NCBI RefSeq assembly: GCF_902859805.1
Contig: NZ_CADIKC010000002.1
Span: 434,001-498,000, forward strand
Reading direction: 5' to 3'
Source of the DNA: Paraburkholderia sediminicola
Lineage (GTDB): Bacteria; Pseudomonadota; Gammaproteobacteria; Burkholderiales; Burkholderiaceae
DNA: 64,000 nt
Shown here piece by piece: positions 8,369 to 16,473 of the stretch (its first letter is position 1; each line of letters opens with the position of its first letter). The translations under genes and the position numbers were made by a program. Below the pieces are notes generated by a model. That model searched no databases. It was not told the origin of the DNA and was given only the letters and a program-made list of their open reading frames with translations.

Positions 8369-9136
8369 ATGAAACGAGTCATCAACACAACCCATCGGCG
8401 CGGCCGTGCGATGTTCCGGCTCACACGGCAGTTCCTGTTTCTACTCGTCATGTCGGCCTGCGGCACCTGCGCCTACGCGCAGGCTGTCGGCACGGTGACG
8501 CACTTGTCCGGCGTGCTGACGGTGAAACATGCCGACGGCAGCGTTGCGGCGCTGGCGGTCAAGTCATCGATATTGCAAGGTGACACGTTGGTCACCGAGG
8601 CGAACACGTACACCCGCGTGAAGTTTGTCGATGACGGCGAGATGGTCGTGCGCCCGTCTTCACAGGTCGTCGTCAAAAGCTACGTGTACGACGTTGATCA
8701 TCCGGAGAAGGACAATGTCGCTATCCGCCTCGTCAATGGCGGCCTGCGTTCGGTAACCGGCCTGATCGGAAAGCGTAACCATGACGCCGTCAGCTTCGAG
8801 ACGCCGATGGGCGCTATCGCTGTACGTGGCACCAACTTCGGCGCCGTGTTCTGCCAGAACGATTGCGGCAGCGTACCGACGCCAAACGGGAACAAGCCGC
8901 AGAACGGTCTGTATGTCGACGTGTCGCAAGGCGCCATAGTGCTCAGCAATCCGGCCGGCCAACAGATATACCAGACCGGTCAGTTCGGCTATGTGGCCAA
9001 CCTGAACACTCCGCCGGTAGTGGTACCGCCGACGCAGGGCGTGCCGGTCACGATGCCGCTGTCGATCAGCAAGAATGCGCCGGCGAATCAGAGTTCCCGT
9101 GCAACGAGCGGTACCGTGGATTGCGTGGTGCAGTAA
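8369..9136 (+). CDS. FecR-domain exported protein linked to the TPS locus
   Basis: This 255-residue protein has a long N-region and a hydrophobic signal (about residues 15-38, LFLLVMSACGTCAYAQ). A FecR-type domain follows (about 45-175), shown by GTVTHLSGVLTVKHADGS, LQGDTLVTEANTYTRVKF and the closing FETPMGAIAVRGTNF. The rest is a short Pro/Val segment and a Ser/Thr-rich end. There is no TonB box, no sigma factor and no transmembrane helix beyond the signal, so it is unlikely to be an anti-sigma regulator; an exported FecR domain of this kind probably acts in the periplasm or cell surface. It lies 10 bases after the adhesin stop in the same direction, so it is probably the third gene of the TPS operon. 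ATG at 8411 is an alternative start. Confidence 0.82.
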   Translation: MKRVINTTHRRGRAMFRLTRQFLFLLVMSACGTCAYAQAVGTVTHLSGVLTVKHADGSVAALAVKSSILQGDTLVTEANTYTRVKFVDDGEMVVRPSSQVVVKSYVYDVDHPEKDNVAIRLVNGGLRSVTGLIGKRNHDAVSFETPMGAIAVRGTNFGAVFCQNDCGSVPTPNGNKPQNGLYVDVSQGAIVLSNPAGQQIYQTGQFGYVANLNTPPVVVPPTQGVPVTMPLSISKNAPANQSSRATSGTVDCVVQ

Positions 9137-10011
9137 GTGTCGTCAGCATCCTGGCTCCGGGTCGTTGCGCGGACCCGGGCGGGGCCAACAGGCTCAATGA
9201 ACTCAGCAATTTTCGCGGAACTGTCAGCGCACGCCCGGCCGTCGCAACCGGGCTGAGCCGTCAGATGTTCGACAGCGAATATCACTGGGATGGGACTCAG
9301 TGGCTAATTACGAGTCGTCACTCATTGCCCATGCCGGAGAAGCAGTAACAAAGATAGAAGCTTCCGTTTTAGTTGATACCCTGCAGCATATACCGAGCCA
9401 ATTAATAGCATTTATTTCGGATAACGATTTATATCTGATCGTCATCGGAAATCATCGCGCTAGAAAAACGGAAGCTCGATACGGGCCGTTTCGGCACACA
9501 ACCCGAATCCAACTGCATCCATAGCGTTCAGTTTGAGGCCGGCACGCCAAAGCACCGTTTAGGTGCAACTCAGTGTGCGTCATCACTATTTGCAACCCCC
9601 GCCTGCCGAAATCGCAAACCTCGTGTCGTTTTTTTGACAGCTGCGGACGCGTGCTCGTACCGACCTTTTGTGACGCTATTGCGCAATGGCATGACGAAAT
9701 ATTGATCCCCGTTGCGTCCTGTTGTGGACGTGAGACACGGCAAAAATTTCCTTCCCCAAACCATTCTGCATAAGCTATTTTTGCCGAACTTTGAATTTGG
9801 CAGGGACAGCATATCCGGCGGAAAACGTCGGCGCCTTGAGGCGCAGGGGAACAGCAAGAACAACATTAGTTAGTTCCTGCTCGTAGTGGGTTAGCCGGTG
9901 CAAGCACATTAAATAGCATTACTTACGATACTTGCACCGGGCAACCGAAATCAATGGGATCACGCTCACCATGTGAGCGATAGATCCTTACATCAACAAA
10001 GTGAAAAACAG
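9137..10011. other. 875-base region without a convincing gene
   Basis: A GC-rich hairpin (CCGGGTC at 9157-9163 with GACCCGG at 9172-9178) follows the FecR gene and may end the TPS transcript. The region from about 9340 to 9480 is distinctly AT-rich compared with the flanks. A 74-codon frame at 9300-9524 and an open frame ending at 9348 show no recognisable protein and no good ribosome site. The last 120 bases are the regulatory region of the porin gene. Confidence 0.5.
9895..9979. promoter_or_regulatory. Inverted repeats upstream of the porin gene
   Basis: CCGGTGCAAG (9895-9904) is repeated in inverse as CTTGCACCGG (9931-9940) around a 26-base AT-rich core. A second perfect palindrome, CGCTCAC-CAT-GTGAGCG (9963-9979), lies 32 bases before the start codon, with GGATC/GATCC flanks. 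The first looks like an operator around a promoter; the second would fold in the 5' leader of the mRNA. No repressor gene is adjacent. Confidence 0.45.
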
Positions 10012-11214
10012 ATGAAACTGATAAAGACCTCGGTGGCTTTCCTCACGCTTAGCGCGCTCGGTAGCGCGGCGTACGCACAAAGCAGCGTGACCCTGTACGG
10101 CATCGTCGACACGGGTTTCCTGATCAACAACAACGTCAAAGGTTTGCACCAGTACGCGTTCTCGCAAGCGACATCGTCGCGCTGGGGCATGAAGGGCACG
10201 GAAGATCTGGGCGGCGGTCTGTCGGCGATCTTCACCCTTGAAAGCGGCTTCACCTCAGGCACGGGTACGCTTAGCCAGGGTGGCCTCCTGTTCGGCCGTA
10301 AGGCTTTCGTCGGATTGAGCAGCAAGACCTGGGGTACGGTAACGGCCGGTCGCCAATACTCGGCAAGCAATGATTTGACCTCCTCGTTCGCGTCTGGCGC
10401 CGATTGGGCCGCTTCCGGACTCGGCTACGGCACACGCGCGAGCGACGTCGATAACGTGGATACCTCGAATCGTGTCCAGAATTCGATCAAGTACATGAGC
10501 CCGAACTACAGAGGCTTGCAGGTAGGCGTGCTGTACAGTCTGGGCGGCCAGGCAGGCAATTTCTCGCAGAACTCGGTCGTGGACGCGGCAGTCTCGTATA
10601 CGAACGGTCCGCTTAACCTTGGTGCCGGTTATACGTTCGTCAAGAATCCGTACTACGCGACGTTCGGCAATCAGGGAAATTCGTCGACGCCGTCGTCTTC
10701 CGCCACAGGCGCGAACGACAATATGAATAACAAGATTTACGGCGGCTACGCGTCAGCAGCTTCGCAACAGATCATCGTGGCGGGCGGCTCGTACACACTG
10801 GGTCCGGCAATCATCGGCCTGTTGTACTCGAACACGCAATTCCAGAACCTGGGTTCCGTCAATGCGGTCGGTCAGATTTCCGGCCCGAAGTACACGGGCG
10901 GCACGGCGACTTTCAACTCCGGCGAAATCAACCTGAAGTATCAGGTAACCCCGGCGCTGCAACTCGGTGGCGCGTATATCTATACGCACAACAGTGGTGC
11001 GGACAACCTGGGCAGCGCGAAATATAGCCAGTTCAACCTGGGCGCGACCTACTCGCTGTCAAAGCGTACTTCGCTCTACGCAATTGGCTTCTACGAGACT
11101 GCTTCGGGTATTGATTCGACGGGCAAGCGAGCCGTTGCCGATCTTAACGGCAGCGCTTACTCGGGCAACAACCACCAACTCGCCGGCATCTTCGGCATGA
11201 CGCATCGGTTCTAA
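10012..11214 (+). CDS. Gram-negative porin (OmpC-like general porin family, Porin_4)
   Basis: This 400-residue outer-membrane channel belongs to the abundant Burkholderiales porin family. A signal peptide covers about residues 1-20 (MKLIKTSVAFLTLSALGSAAYAQ), followed at once by the family opening SSVTLYGIVDTGF. Other family blocks are SRWGMKGTEDLGGGLSAIF, LFGRKAFVGLS and WGTVTAGRQY. The protein ends in GMTHRF, with the terminal Phe needed for barrel assembly. I use the ATG at 10012; a GTG 13 codons upstream would add a non-signal extension. A GC-rich hairpin follows the stop, so it is probably monocistronic. The family forms trimeric pores for small solutes; the specificity here is unknown. 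Confidence 0.95.
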   Translation: MKLIKTSVAFLTLSALGSAAYAQSSVTLYGIVDTGFLINNNVKGLHQYAFSQATSSRWGMKGTEDLGGGLSAIFTLESGFTSGTGTLSQGGLLFGRKAFVGLSSKTWGTVTAGRQYSASNDLTSSFASGADWAASGLGYGTRASDVDNVDTSNRVQNSIKYMSPNYRGLQVGVLYSLGGQAGNFSQNSVVDAAVSYTNGPLNLGAGYTFVKNPYYATFGNQGNSSTPSSSATGANDNMNNKIYGGYASAASQQIIVAGGSYTLGPAIIGLLYSNTQFQNLGSVNAVGQISGPKYTGGTATFNSGEINLKYQVTPALQLGGAYIYTHNSGADNLGSAKYSQFNLGATYSLSKRTSLYAIGFYETASGIDSTGKRAVADLNGSAYSGNNHQLAGIFGMTHRF

Positions 11215-11222
11215 TCAGGAAA

Positions 11223-11244
11223 CCGGCCGCTTTCGAGCGGCCGG
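11223..11244. terminator. Strong hairpin between porin and PstS-like gene
   Basis: CCGGCCGCT (11223-11231), a TTCG tetraloop and AGCGGCCGG (11236-11244) make a perfect nine-base-pair stem. It lies between two convergent genes, so it can serve both directions. It lacks a T-run. Confidence 0.65.
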
Positions 11245-11270
11245 CAGCCCGTCTCACGCGTGCTGTCGAA

Positions 11271-12308
11271 TCATTGCCCGGCGAGAGGCCTGGGTGACGG
11301 AACAGCGCCCACTCCTGTGCGCCATCGCGAGCGGATTGCCGTCGCGACCGAGTCCGGCAGCGAAATGTAGTCCAGATCTTCCGCCGCCCTCCCCCCACTC
11401 CTAAGCGCCCAGTCGAAGAACTTCCGCGTTTCCTCGCCGTGATCTGGCTGATCCTGCGTCACATGCAACAACACATAGGTGGCACCAATAATGGGCCACG
11501 CATCATTGCCCGGCTGATTGGTCAGGAACTGGCCGAGCGATCGGGTCCAGTCAACGCCTGCGGCCGCCGCTTTGAAGGTCCGTACGCTGGGCTCGACAAC
11601 GGCGCTCGACGCATTTTTAATGGCCACGTACGTCATGTGGTTCTGCTTCGTGAAGTCCCACGCGACATAGCCTATGGCGCCCGGAAGATATCCGACGTAA
11701 GTGGCCACGCCTTCATTACCTTTCCCCCCTAATCCACGCGGCCAGTGCACGCTGGCACCCTCACCGACCTTCTGCTTCCACTCGGGACTCATCTGCGCAA
11801 GATAGTGCGTCCAGATGAGGGTTGTGCCGGAACCATCCTGGCGACGGACTACGGCAATGGGCGTGTCGGGCATTTTGATCTTCGGATTCAACTGAACAAT
11901 CGCCGGGTCGTCCCAGTATTGGATCTTGCCGAGGAATATGTCGCCGAGCAACGGACCTGACAGTGTCAACTCACCCGCCTTGATGCCGGGAAGGTTGACG
12001 ACGGGCACCACACCCCCGATGGCAGTCGGGAACTGCAGCAACCCGTCCTTCATCAACTCACCGTCGGTAAGCGGCGCGTCCGACCCCGCGAAGTCGACTT
12101 CCTTTGCAAGGATCTGCTTGAGGCCATCTGATGAGCCGACGCTGCGATAGTGCACCTCGCCTCCGCCGGACTTCTGGTAATCGGTAGCCCACCTGGCGTA
12201 AAGGGGAGCCGCAAAGGTGCTGCCGGCGCCAGTAATGTCAGTGGCTTGAGCCGCGACGACGCAAAACCCGCCGGCCAGAGCGCCAATCAACAGTAGAAAA
12301 GGTCTCAC
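11271..12308 (-). CDS. PstS-like phosphate ABC transporter substrate-binding protein
   Basis: This 345-residue periplasmic protein resembles PstS. The mature start ATDITGAGSTFAAPLYARW, the phosphate-loop region RSVGSSDGLKQI and FAGSDAPL, and RRQDGSGTTLIW match the family. I start at the GTG encoding VRPFLLLIGALAGGF because it gives a compact signal peptide; an upstream ATG would add about 39 unneeded residues, but the ribosome site before the GTG is weak. No pstC, pstA, pstB or phoU lies nearby, so it is an orphan binding protein. It may work with a transporter encoded elsewhere or in phosphate sensing or surface functions. It converges on the porin gene, with a shared hairpin between them. 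Confidence 0.85.
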   Translation of the reverse strand: MRPFLLLIGALAGGFCVVAAQATDITGAGSTFAAPLYARWATDYQKSGGGEVHYRSVGSSDGLKQILAKEVDFAGSDAPLTDGELMKDGLLQFPTAIGGVVPVVNLPGIKAGELTLSGPLLGDIFLGKIQYWDDPAIVQLNPKIKMPDTPIAVVRRQDGSGTTLIWTHYLAQMSPEWKQKVGEGASVHWPRGLGGKGNEGVATYVGYLPGAIGYVAWDFTKQNHMTYVAIKNASSAVVEPSVRTFKAAAAGVDWTRSLGQFLTNQPGNDAWPIIGATYVLLHVTQDQPDHGEETRKFFDWALRSGGRAAEDLDYISLPDSVATAIRSRWRTGVGAVPSPRPLAGQ

Positions 12309-12897
12309 GACTATCTCACTTTGAATTGTTATCCGACATCCCTGAGCGGGGCTAGCCACGCGACGGGAAATGTCCCGGGAGGAGATTGCGCCTATGGACA
12401 TTCTTGCGTTGTCCCGCTTGCACATCGGGGGCTCAGAAACTAATGAGCATAGTCCCAGTTGCAGGACAGATGAAAGTATTGCTTCGTGTTGATACGTGGT
12501 CCAACGAACAGAATGATCGGGCGATATCCGCTAGCTGAACGCAACCGACCTCCGGATGTGCCTCCCCAAAAGCGCGGTTGAACGGCCGGTTCTTGCTGGT
12601 CACTGACCGTCGTCGATTGGCTTCACCCACCGCACACGAGTCAGTCGCAGTGCTCACTAATGGGTCATTCCCGACCCGGCGAGATGGCGATGAACCCGGC
12701 TGCGGCAACGAGATGCGTTCTGCTGCTCTCTACTGCTTTCAGGCGAATGAGGGAATAACTGGTACACGCGTGCGGTCTTGCAAGGTGAGCACGCACGAAG
12801 CGCGAGCATCTGGCGCAGCGGAACGCATCTGCCGCGGACAACACCGCTCAGTGAACGTCCGTCATTCTTTCGCCTGCAAGGCACAAGGAGTACCAAC
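12309..12897. other. Non-coding stretch between pstS-like and DUF4148 genes
   Basis: This 589-base divergent intergenic region holds the upstream sequences of two oppositely oriented genes. Frames of about 90-107 codons exist on both strands but have no family features, overlap each other and lack good ribosome sites. I see no RNA gene or clear repeat. Confidence 0.4.
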
Positions 12898-13227
12898 ATG
12901 AAATCGGATTCGTTAAATCGGCGTATTGGTTCACCATTGTCACCATTACTCAGCTTCGTGATGGCAGGAGCCGTGCTGATGGCAAGTTCAGCGAGCGTCT
13001 TTGCGCAAACCATGCCGCAGCCCGCCCCCCATCAAGTCACACGTGCGGAAGTTATGCATGAACTCGAAGAACTGGAAGCAGCGGGTTACAACCCATCCCA
13101 GGGGGACGATGGTTCATACCCCGCCGATATACAGGCTGCGCAGGAGAAGGTTGCCGCCAAACACCGGGCGGAACGGGACGTGATGATGAACGCAGGCCAG
13201 AGCGGGCAGGCAAAGCCCACGCCGTAA
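12898..13227 (+). CDS. DUF4148 family small exported protein
   Basis: This 109-residue protein has a signal peptide (about 1-38, ending SASVFAQ) and the DUF4148 core: VTRAEVMHELEELEAAGYNP, then YPADIQAAQEKVAAKH. The start is clear because AAGGAG lies seven bases before the ATG. An ATG further upstream would add 40 residues of non-coding character. The family is widespread in Burkholderia and relatives, is usually present in many copies and is commonly seen in stress-expressed small proteins; no molecular function is established. A paralogue tail is at the left edge of the window, and another complete copy is at 63239-63592. Confidence 0.9.
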   Translation: MKSDSLNRRIGSPLSPLLSFVMAGAVLMASSASVFAQTMPQPAPHQVTRAEVMHELEELEAAGYNPSQGDDGSYPADIQAAQEKVAAKHRAERDVMMNAGQSGQAKPTP

Positions 13228-13541
13228 GGTGTAGACGGTCGCTGATGTTTCGGGCATTTGTTACGGATTACTTCCGATGCGCACGAATGCCCGCCTCGGC
13301 GCGAAGCCTCCGATTGCGCGAGAGCCAGATAGCCCAACGAAATCGTCACCGCGAACGCTGCCTGCATATTTTCGAATTGACGTCAACGAAGTAGCACGTT
13401 GAAAAGACGACAATTTCCAAACGAAAACTTTCCGCACCTTACCGGCGGCCGAGATGGCGGGTAAATCCACCCCTTACCAGGCATTTGGAAATGTTCTCAT
13501 CACTTACCCTAAATGTTCAACTCGTAAGGAGATCTAGCATC
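13228..13541. other. Intergenic region after the DUF4148 gene
   Basis: An inverted repeat, CGGGCATT (13251-13258) and AATGCCCG (13286-13293), with a 27-base loop follows the DUF4148 stop and could be a weak terminator. The remainder is the promoter region of the Ser-rich protein gene; I recognise no other element in it. Confidence 0.35.
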
Positions 13542-14267
13542 ATGAGCATACAAAGTGTAAGTGGTTCACCAACCAGTACGGACCTGCTTTCGATCGGCTC
13601 CGCTCGCCACTCGAGAGGCGGCCACCACGAAGCGGCGTCGGCGTCGTCCTCCTCGTCTTCGTCGACCAGTTCAACGGACTCGAATCCGCTATTGTCGGCA
13701 CTCGAGACGGCATTGTCGGCGCTTGGGATTGGCAGCACGTCGTCGACCACGGCTACGTCGGGTACGTCGAGCACGACGGCTTCTTCGAGCTCGTCCACCA
13801 CCGCAGCGTCTTCCACCTCCTCCACGAGCGATTCGTCGTCGACGAACACCATTTCCGGCGCGCTGCAGGCCTTTCTCGGTGCGTTGTTCCAGGCACTAGG
13901 ATCGCTTCAGCAAGCGGGCAACGGCAATAGCTCCACGTCAGCTAGCTCGAGCAGCTCGACGAACTCGATCGCGAGTTCTTCCTATGGAGATATTGGAGGC
14001 GCGCTGAATGCGCTCGCCCAGGAACTCGGGTCCGGCAGTACAACGAGTTCGAGTGCAACATCCGACACCTCGGATGCAAGCAGCAATTCTTCTTCGTCTT
14101 CTTCGCAGGCGTCGACCCTGCAGACGGATTTTCAGTCCTTGTTGAGCTCACTCGGCGACAGCAACTCGGGGACCTCGTTGCAGTCGTTTGTGCAGACGCT
14201 CGCGGATAACCTCAAGGGACATTCGCACATGCAAACGGTTGGGAGCCTGGTGTCGACTACGGCTTAA
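13542..14267 (+). CDS. Ser/Thr-rich, cysteine-free protein of unknown function
   Basis: I do not recognise this 241-residue protein as a named family. It starts at an ATG well spaced from AAGGAGAT and has no signal peptide, no transmembrane segment and no cysteine. Long Ser/Thr runs separate four short hydrophobic, probably amphipathic helices: NPLLSALETALSALGIG, ISGALQAFLGALFQALGSLQ, GDIGGALNALAQELG, and TLQTDFQSLLSSLGDS with LQSFVQTLADNLKGH. That composition (small residues, no Cys, no signal, short helices) is reminiscent of harpin-like or other non-classically secreted proteins, but this is only a similarity of style. The gene stands alone and ends at a strong 16-base-pair hairpin. Biased codons from the Ser runs create many shadow frames in this area. 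Confidence 0.7.
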   Translation: MSIQSVSGSPTSTDLLSIGSARHSRGGHHEAASASSSSSSSTSSTDSNPLLSALETALSALGIGSTSSTTATSGTSSTTASSSSSTTAASSTSSTSDSSSTNTISGALQAFLGALFQALGSLQQAGNGNSSTSASSSSSTNSIASSSYGDIGGALNALAQELGSGSTTSSSATSDTSDASSNSSSSSSQASTLQTDFQSLLSSLGDSNSGTSLQSFVQTLADNLKGHSHMQTVGSLVSTTA

Positions 14268-14289
14268 GGTAACGAAAGTACGGGCGGTC

Positions 14290-14325
14290 TTTGTCCTTCC
14301 TGATGACGCCATCAGGAAGGACAAA
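14290..14325. terminator. 16-base-pair bidirectional hairpin terminator
   Basis: TTTGTCCTTCCTGATG (14290-14305), loop ACGC and the exact complement CATCAGGAAGGACAAA (14310-14325). It sits between convergent genes that end at 14267 and 14330 and gives a short T- or A-ended stem in both directions, so it likely serves both. Confidence 0.75.
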
Positions 14326-14329
14326 CGCC

Positions 14330-14926
14330 TTAGAGGAACGGCGAAATGTTCTCCATCGCGCGCGTCACATAGACCTCCTTCTCCCCCACTGGCGCCACAT
14401 AGTGAATCGCGCTACGTGCAGCCTCGACACCTTCCAGACGCGCGATGAACCAGGCGGCCAGATACTGCGACGCCAGGCAGCCGCCCGCAGTCGCGACGTT
14501 TCCCTTCGCCACGAACGGCTGATTGAGCACAGCCACGCCCGCCTCCTCGACCCAAGGTCTGGTGGTCAGGTCCGTGCAGGCCGGAACGTCGTCCAGCAGG
14601 CCCAGCCTGGCAAGTATCAGCGTTCCCGAGCATTGCGCGCCCAGCAACTGGCGCGTCGGGTCGAACTTCATTTGCGACATCAACGCGGCATCAGCGACCA
14701 CGTCCCGGGTCAGCCGCCCACTCCCCACCAGCACAGCGTCCGCGTCGCACGCATCCTTCAGCGACGCTTGCGCCTCGATCACCACGCCGTTCATCGAACG
14801 CACCTTGTCCGTCGGACTGGCGATCGAAACGCGCCAGCCCGGCCGCTTGACCCGGTTGAGAATACCGAGCGCGATCAGCGAGTCGAGTTCGTTGAAACCT
14901 TCAAAGGTCAGGATAGCGATGTGCAT
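14330..14926 (-). CDS. DJ-1/PfpI family protein
   Basis: This 198-residue protein belongs to the class I glutamine amidotransferase-like DJ-1/PfpI superfamily. It opens with MHIAILTFEGFNELDSLIALG, where Glu13 is placed like the acidic partner of the nucleophile. The elbow GAQCSGTLIL puts a cysteine at residue 99, in the usual position, and AGGCLASQYLAAWFIARLEG matches the C-terminal helix region. Family members include isonitrile hydratases, glyoxalases, chaperones and amidotransferase-like regulators, so the reaction is open. It is divergent from a MocR regulator with about 90 bases between them, which makes it a likely target of that regulator. Confidence 0.88.
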   Translation of the reverse strand: MHIAILTFEGFNELDSLIALGILNRVKRPGWRVSIASPTDKVRSMNGVVIEAQASLKDACDADAVLVGSGRLTRDVVADAALMSQMKFDPTRQLLGAQCSGTLILARLGLLDDVPACTDLTTRPWVEEAGVAVLNQPFVAKGNVATAGGCLASQYLAAWFIARLEGVEAARSAIHYVAPVGEKEVYVTRAMENISPFL

Positions 14927-15016
14927 GGGGGCCTCGTACGCGTGGAGACGTTGTATTGCGCCATCGTAGAACCGATAATCAATACATTCAAATAATTGTC
15001 ATGGATACGCTCAGGC

Positions 15017-16348
15017 ATGCCTCAGCCCCGTTACAAGCAACTGGTCGACCGTCTCGCAGCCGATATCCGTGCGGGACGGCTGCGTCCCGGCACGCGGCTG
15101 CCAACGCACCGCGATCTCGCGGCTCGCGAAGGACTGGCGCTGGTCACGGCCACGCGCGTCTACGCCGAGCTGCAGGCGATGGGCCTGGTGAGCGGAGAAA
15201 CGGGTCGCGGCACGTTCGTCAAGGAAGCGCTCCCTCGTGGTCAAGGCGTCGATCTGCAAGCCTGGAGCGCTGACACGGTGGATCTGAGTTTCAACAATCC
15301 CTCGTTGCCGGATCAGGGGGACCTTCTGCGCGCGGCGCTGCGCCAGCTCGCCGCCGCAGGCGACCTGGAAGCGCTGCTTCGATACCAGCCGCACGGCGGG
15401 CGCGAGCACGAACGGGCGACCGTGGCGCGCCACCTGGCCAGCCGGGGACTGACGGTATCGGCTGAAACCGTCTTGCTCGTGAGCGGCGCGCAGCACGGGC
15501 TGACAACAATCGCCATGGCCCTGCTCGAGCCCGGCGACGTGGTGGCCGTAGATGCCTTGACGTACCCGGGATTCAAGCTCGCCGCCGAGGTCAACCGGCT
15601 GGAGCTCGCCCCCATTCCTGCGGCTGGGAACGGCCCGGATCTGGATGCGTTGGCTGCCCTATGCAAGCGACGGCGAGTACGCGCCGTGTACGCGATGCCG
15701 ACGCTCCATAACCCGCTCGGCTGGGTGATGAGCGCGAAGCGACGCCGGGAGCTGGTCGCCATCGCGAGGCATCATGGACTGATGCTCATCGAGGACGCGG
15801 CCTACGCGTTCCTGGCGGAAGGCGCCCCACCGCCTTTGGCAGCACTTGCTCCGGAGACAACGGTCTATGTGTCGAGCTTGTCGAAGAGTGTCGCGACCGG
15901 GCTGCGCGTCGGCTTCGTCGGTGCCCCGCGCGAATGGGTTCCGAGGCTCGAGCGGGCCATCCGGGCAACCACCTGGAACACCCCGGCGACCATGACGGCT
16001 ATCGCCTGCGGCTGGATCGAGGACGGCACCGTGGCCAGGCTTGAAGCCGACAAACGCAGGGATGCCACGCTGCGCCAGAGCGTTGCTGCTGAAGTCCTGC
16101 GCGGGCTGAAGCGGATCAGCCATCCCGCTTCGTACTTCACCTGGCTTCCTCTGCCCCAGGAGGTTCGGGCCGACGCGATCGCGATGGCGTTGATGCGCGA
16201 ACATATTTCCGTGTCGACAGCCCACCCGTTCGCGACATCAGCGCATGTGCCTCATGCCATCCGGCTGGCGCTCGGCTCCGTCAGTCTGTCCACGTTAAAG
16301 CAGTCACTGGAGACGGTGGCTCGCGTTGTGGCCGACCAGACCTACTGA
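15017..16348 (+). CDS. MocR-type regulator (GntR helix-turn-helix plus aminotransferase domain)
   Basis: This 443-residue protein joins a GntR winged helix (about 5-75: DRLAADIRAGRLRPGTRLPTH, then VSGETGRGTFV) to a fold-type I aminotransferase domain (about 110-440). The PLP pocket is present: Asn232 (TLHNPLG), Asp260 (LIEDAAYAFL) and Lys290 in SSLSKSVATGLRVGF. MocR proteins use PLP and often an amino acid as co-effector, without necessarily catalysing transamination. Upstream context is AT-rich and I see no strong ribosome site; ATG 15017 matches the family start and a TTG seven codons earlier is an alternative. It is divergent from the DJ-1/PfpI gene. Confidence 0.88.
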   Translation: MPQPRYKQLVDRLAADIRAGRLRPGTRLPTHRDLAAREGLALVTATRVYAELQAMGLVSGETGRGTFVKEALPRGQGVDLQAWSADTVDLSFNNPSLPDQGDLLRAALRQLAAAGDLEALLRYQPHGGREHERATVARHLASRGLTVSAETVLLVSGAQHGLTTIAMALLEPGDVVAVDALTYPGFKLAAEVNRLELAPIPAAGNGPDLDALAALCKRRRVRAVYAMPTLHNPLGWVMSAKRRRELVAIARHHGLMLIEDAAYAFLAEGAPPPLAALAPETTVYVSSLSKSVATGLRVGFVGAPREWVPRLERAIRATTWNTPATMTAIACGWIEDGTVARLEADKRRDATLRQSVAAEVLRGLKRISHPASYFTWLPLPQEVRADAIAMALMREHISVSTAHPFATSAHVPHAIRLALGSVSLSTLKQSLETVARVVADQTY

Positions 16349-16473
16349 TCCACGGATGCGGCGGCGCAATCCGCGCAGACAGGAGTCACTGGTCAATGAG
16401 CCTAATGAACGATATAAAGGAGACTGTAAATGGAGGCACTAGCATTGAGAACGGCTAATAGGCGGCGTCAATC

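Noticed and set aside
9300..9524. A 74-codon plus-strand frame in the AT-rich gap
   Set aside because: No ribosome site and no recognisable protein, although the local base composition differs from the surroundings.
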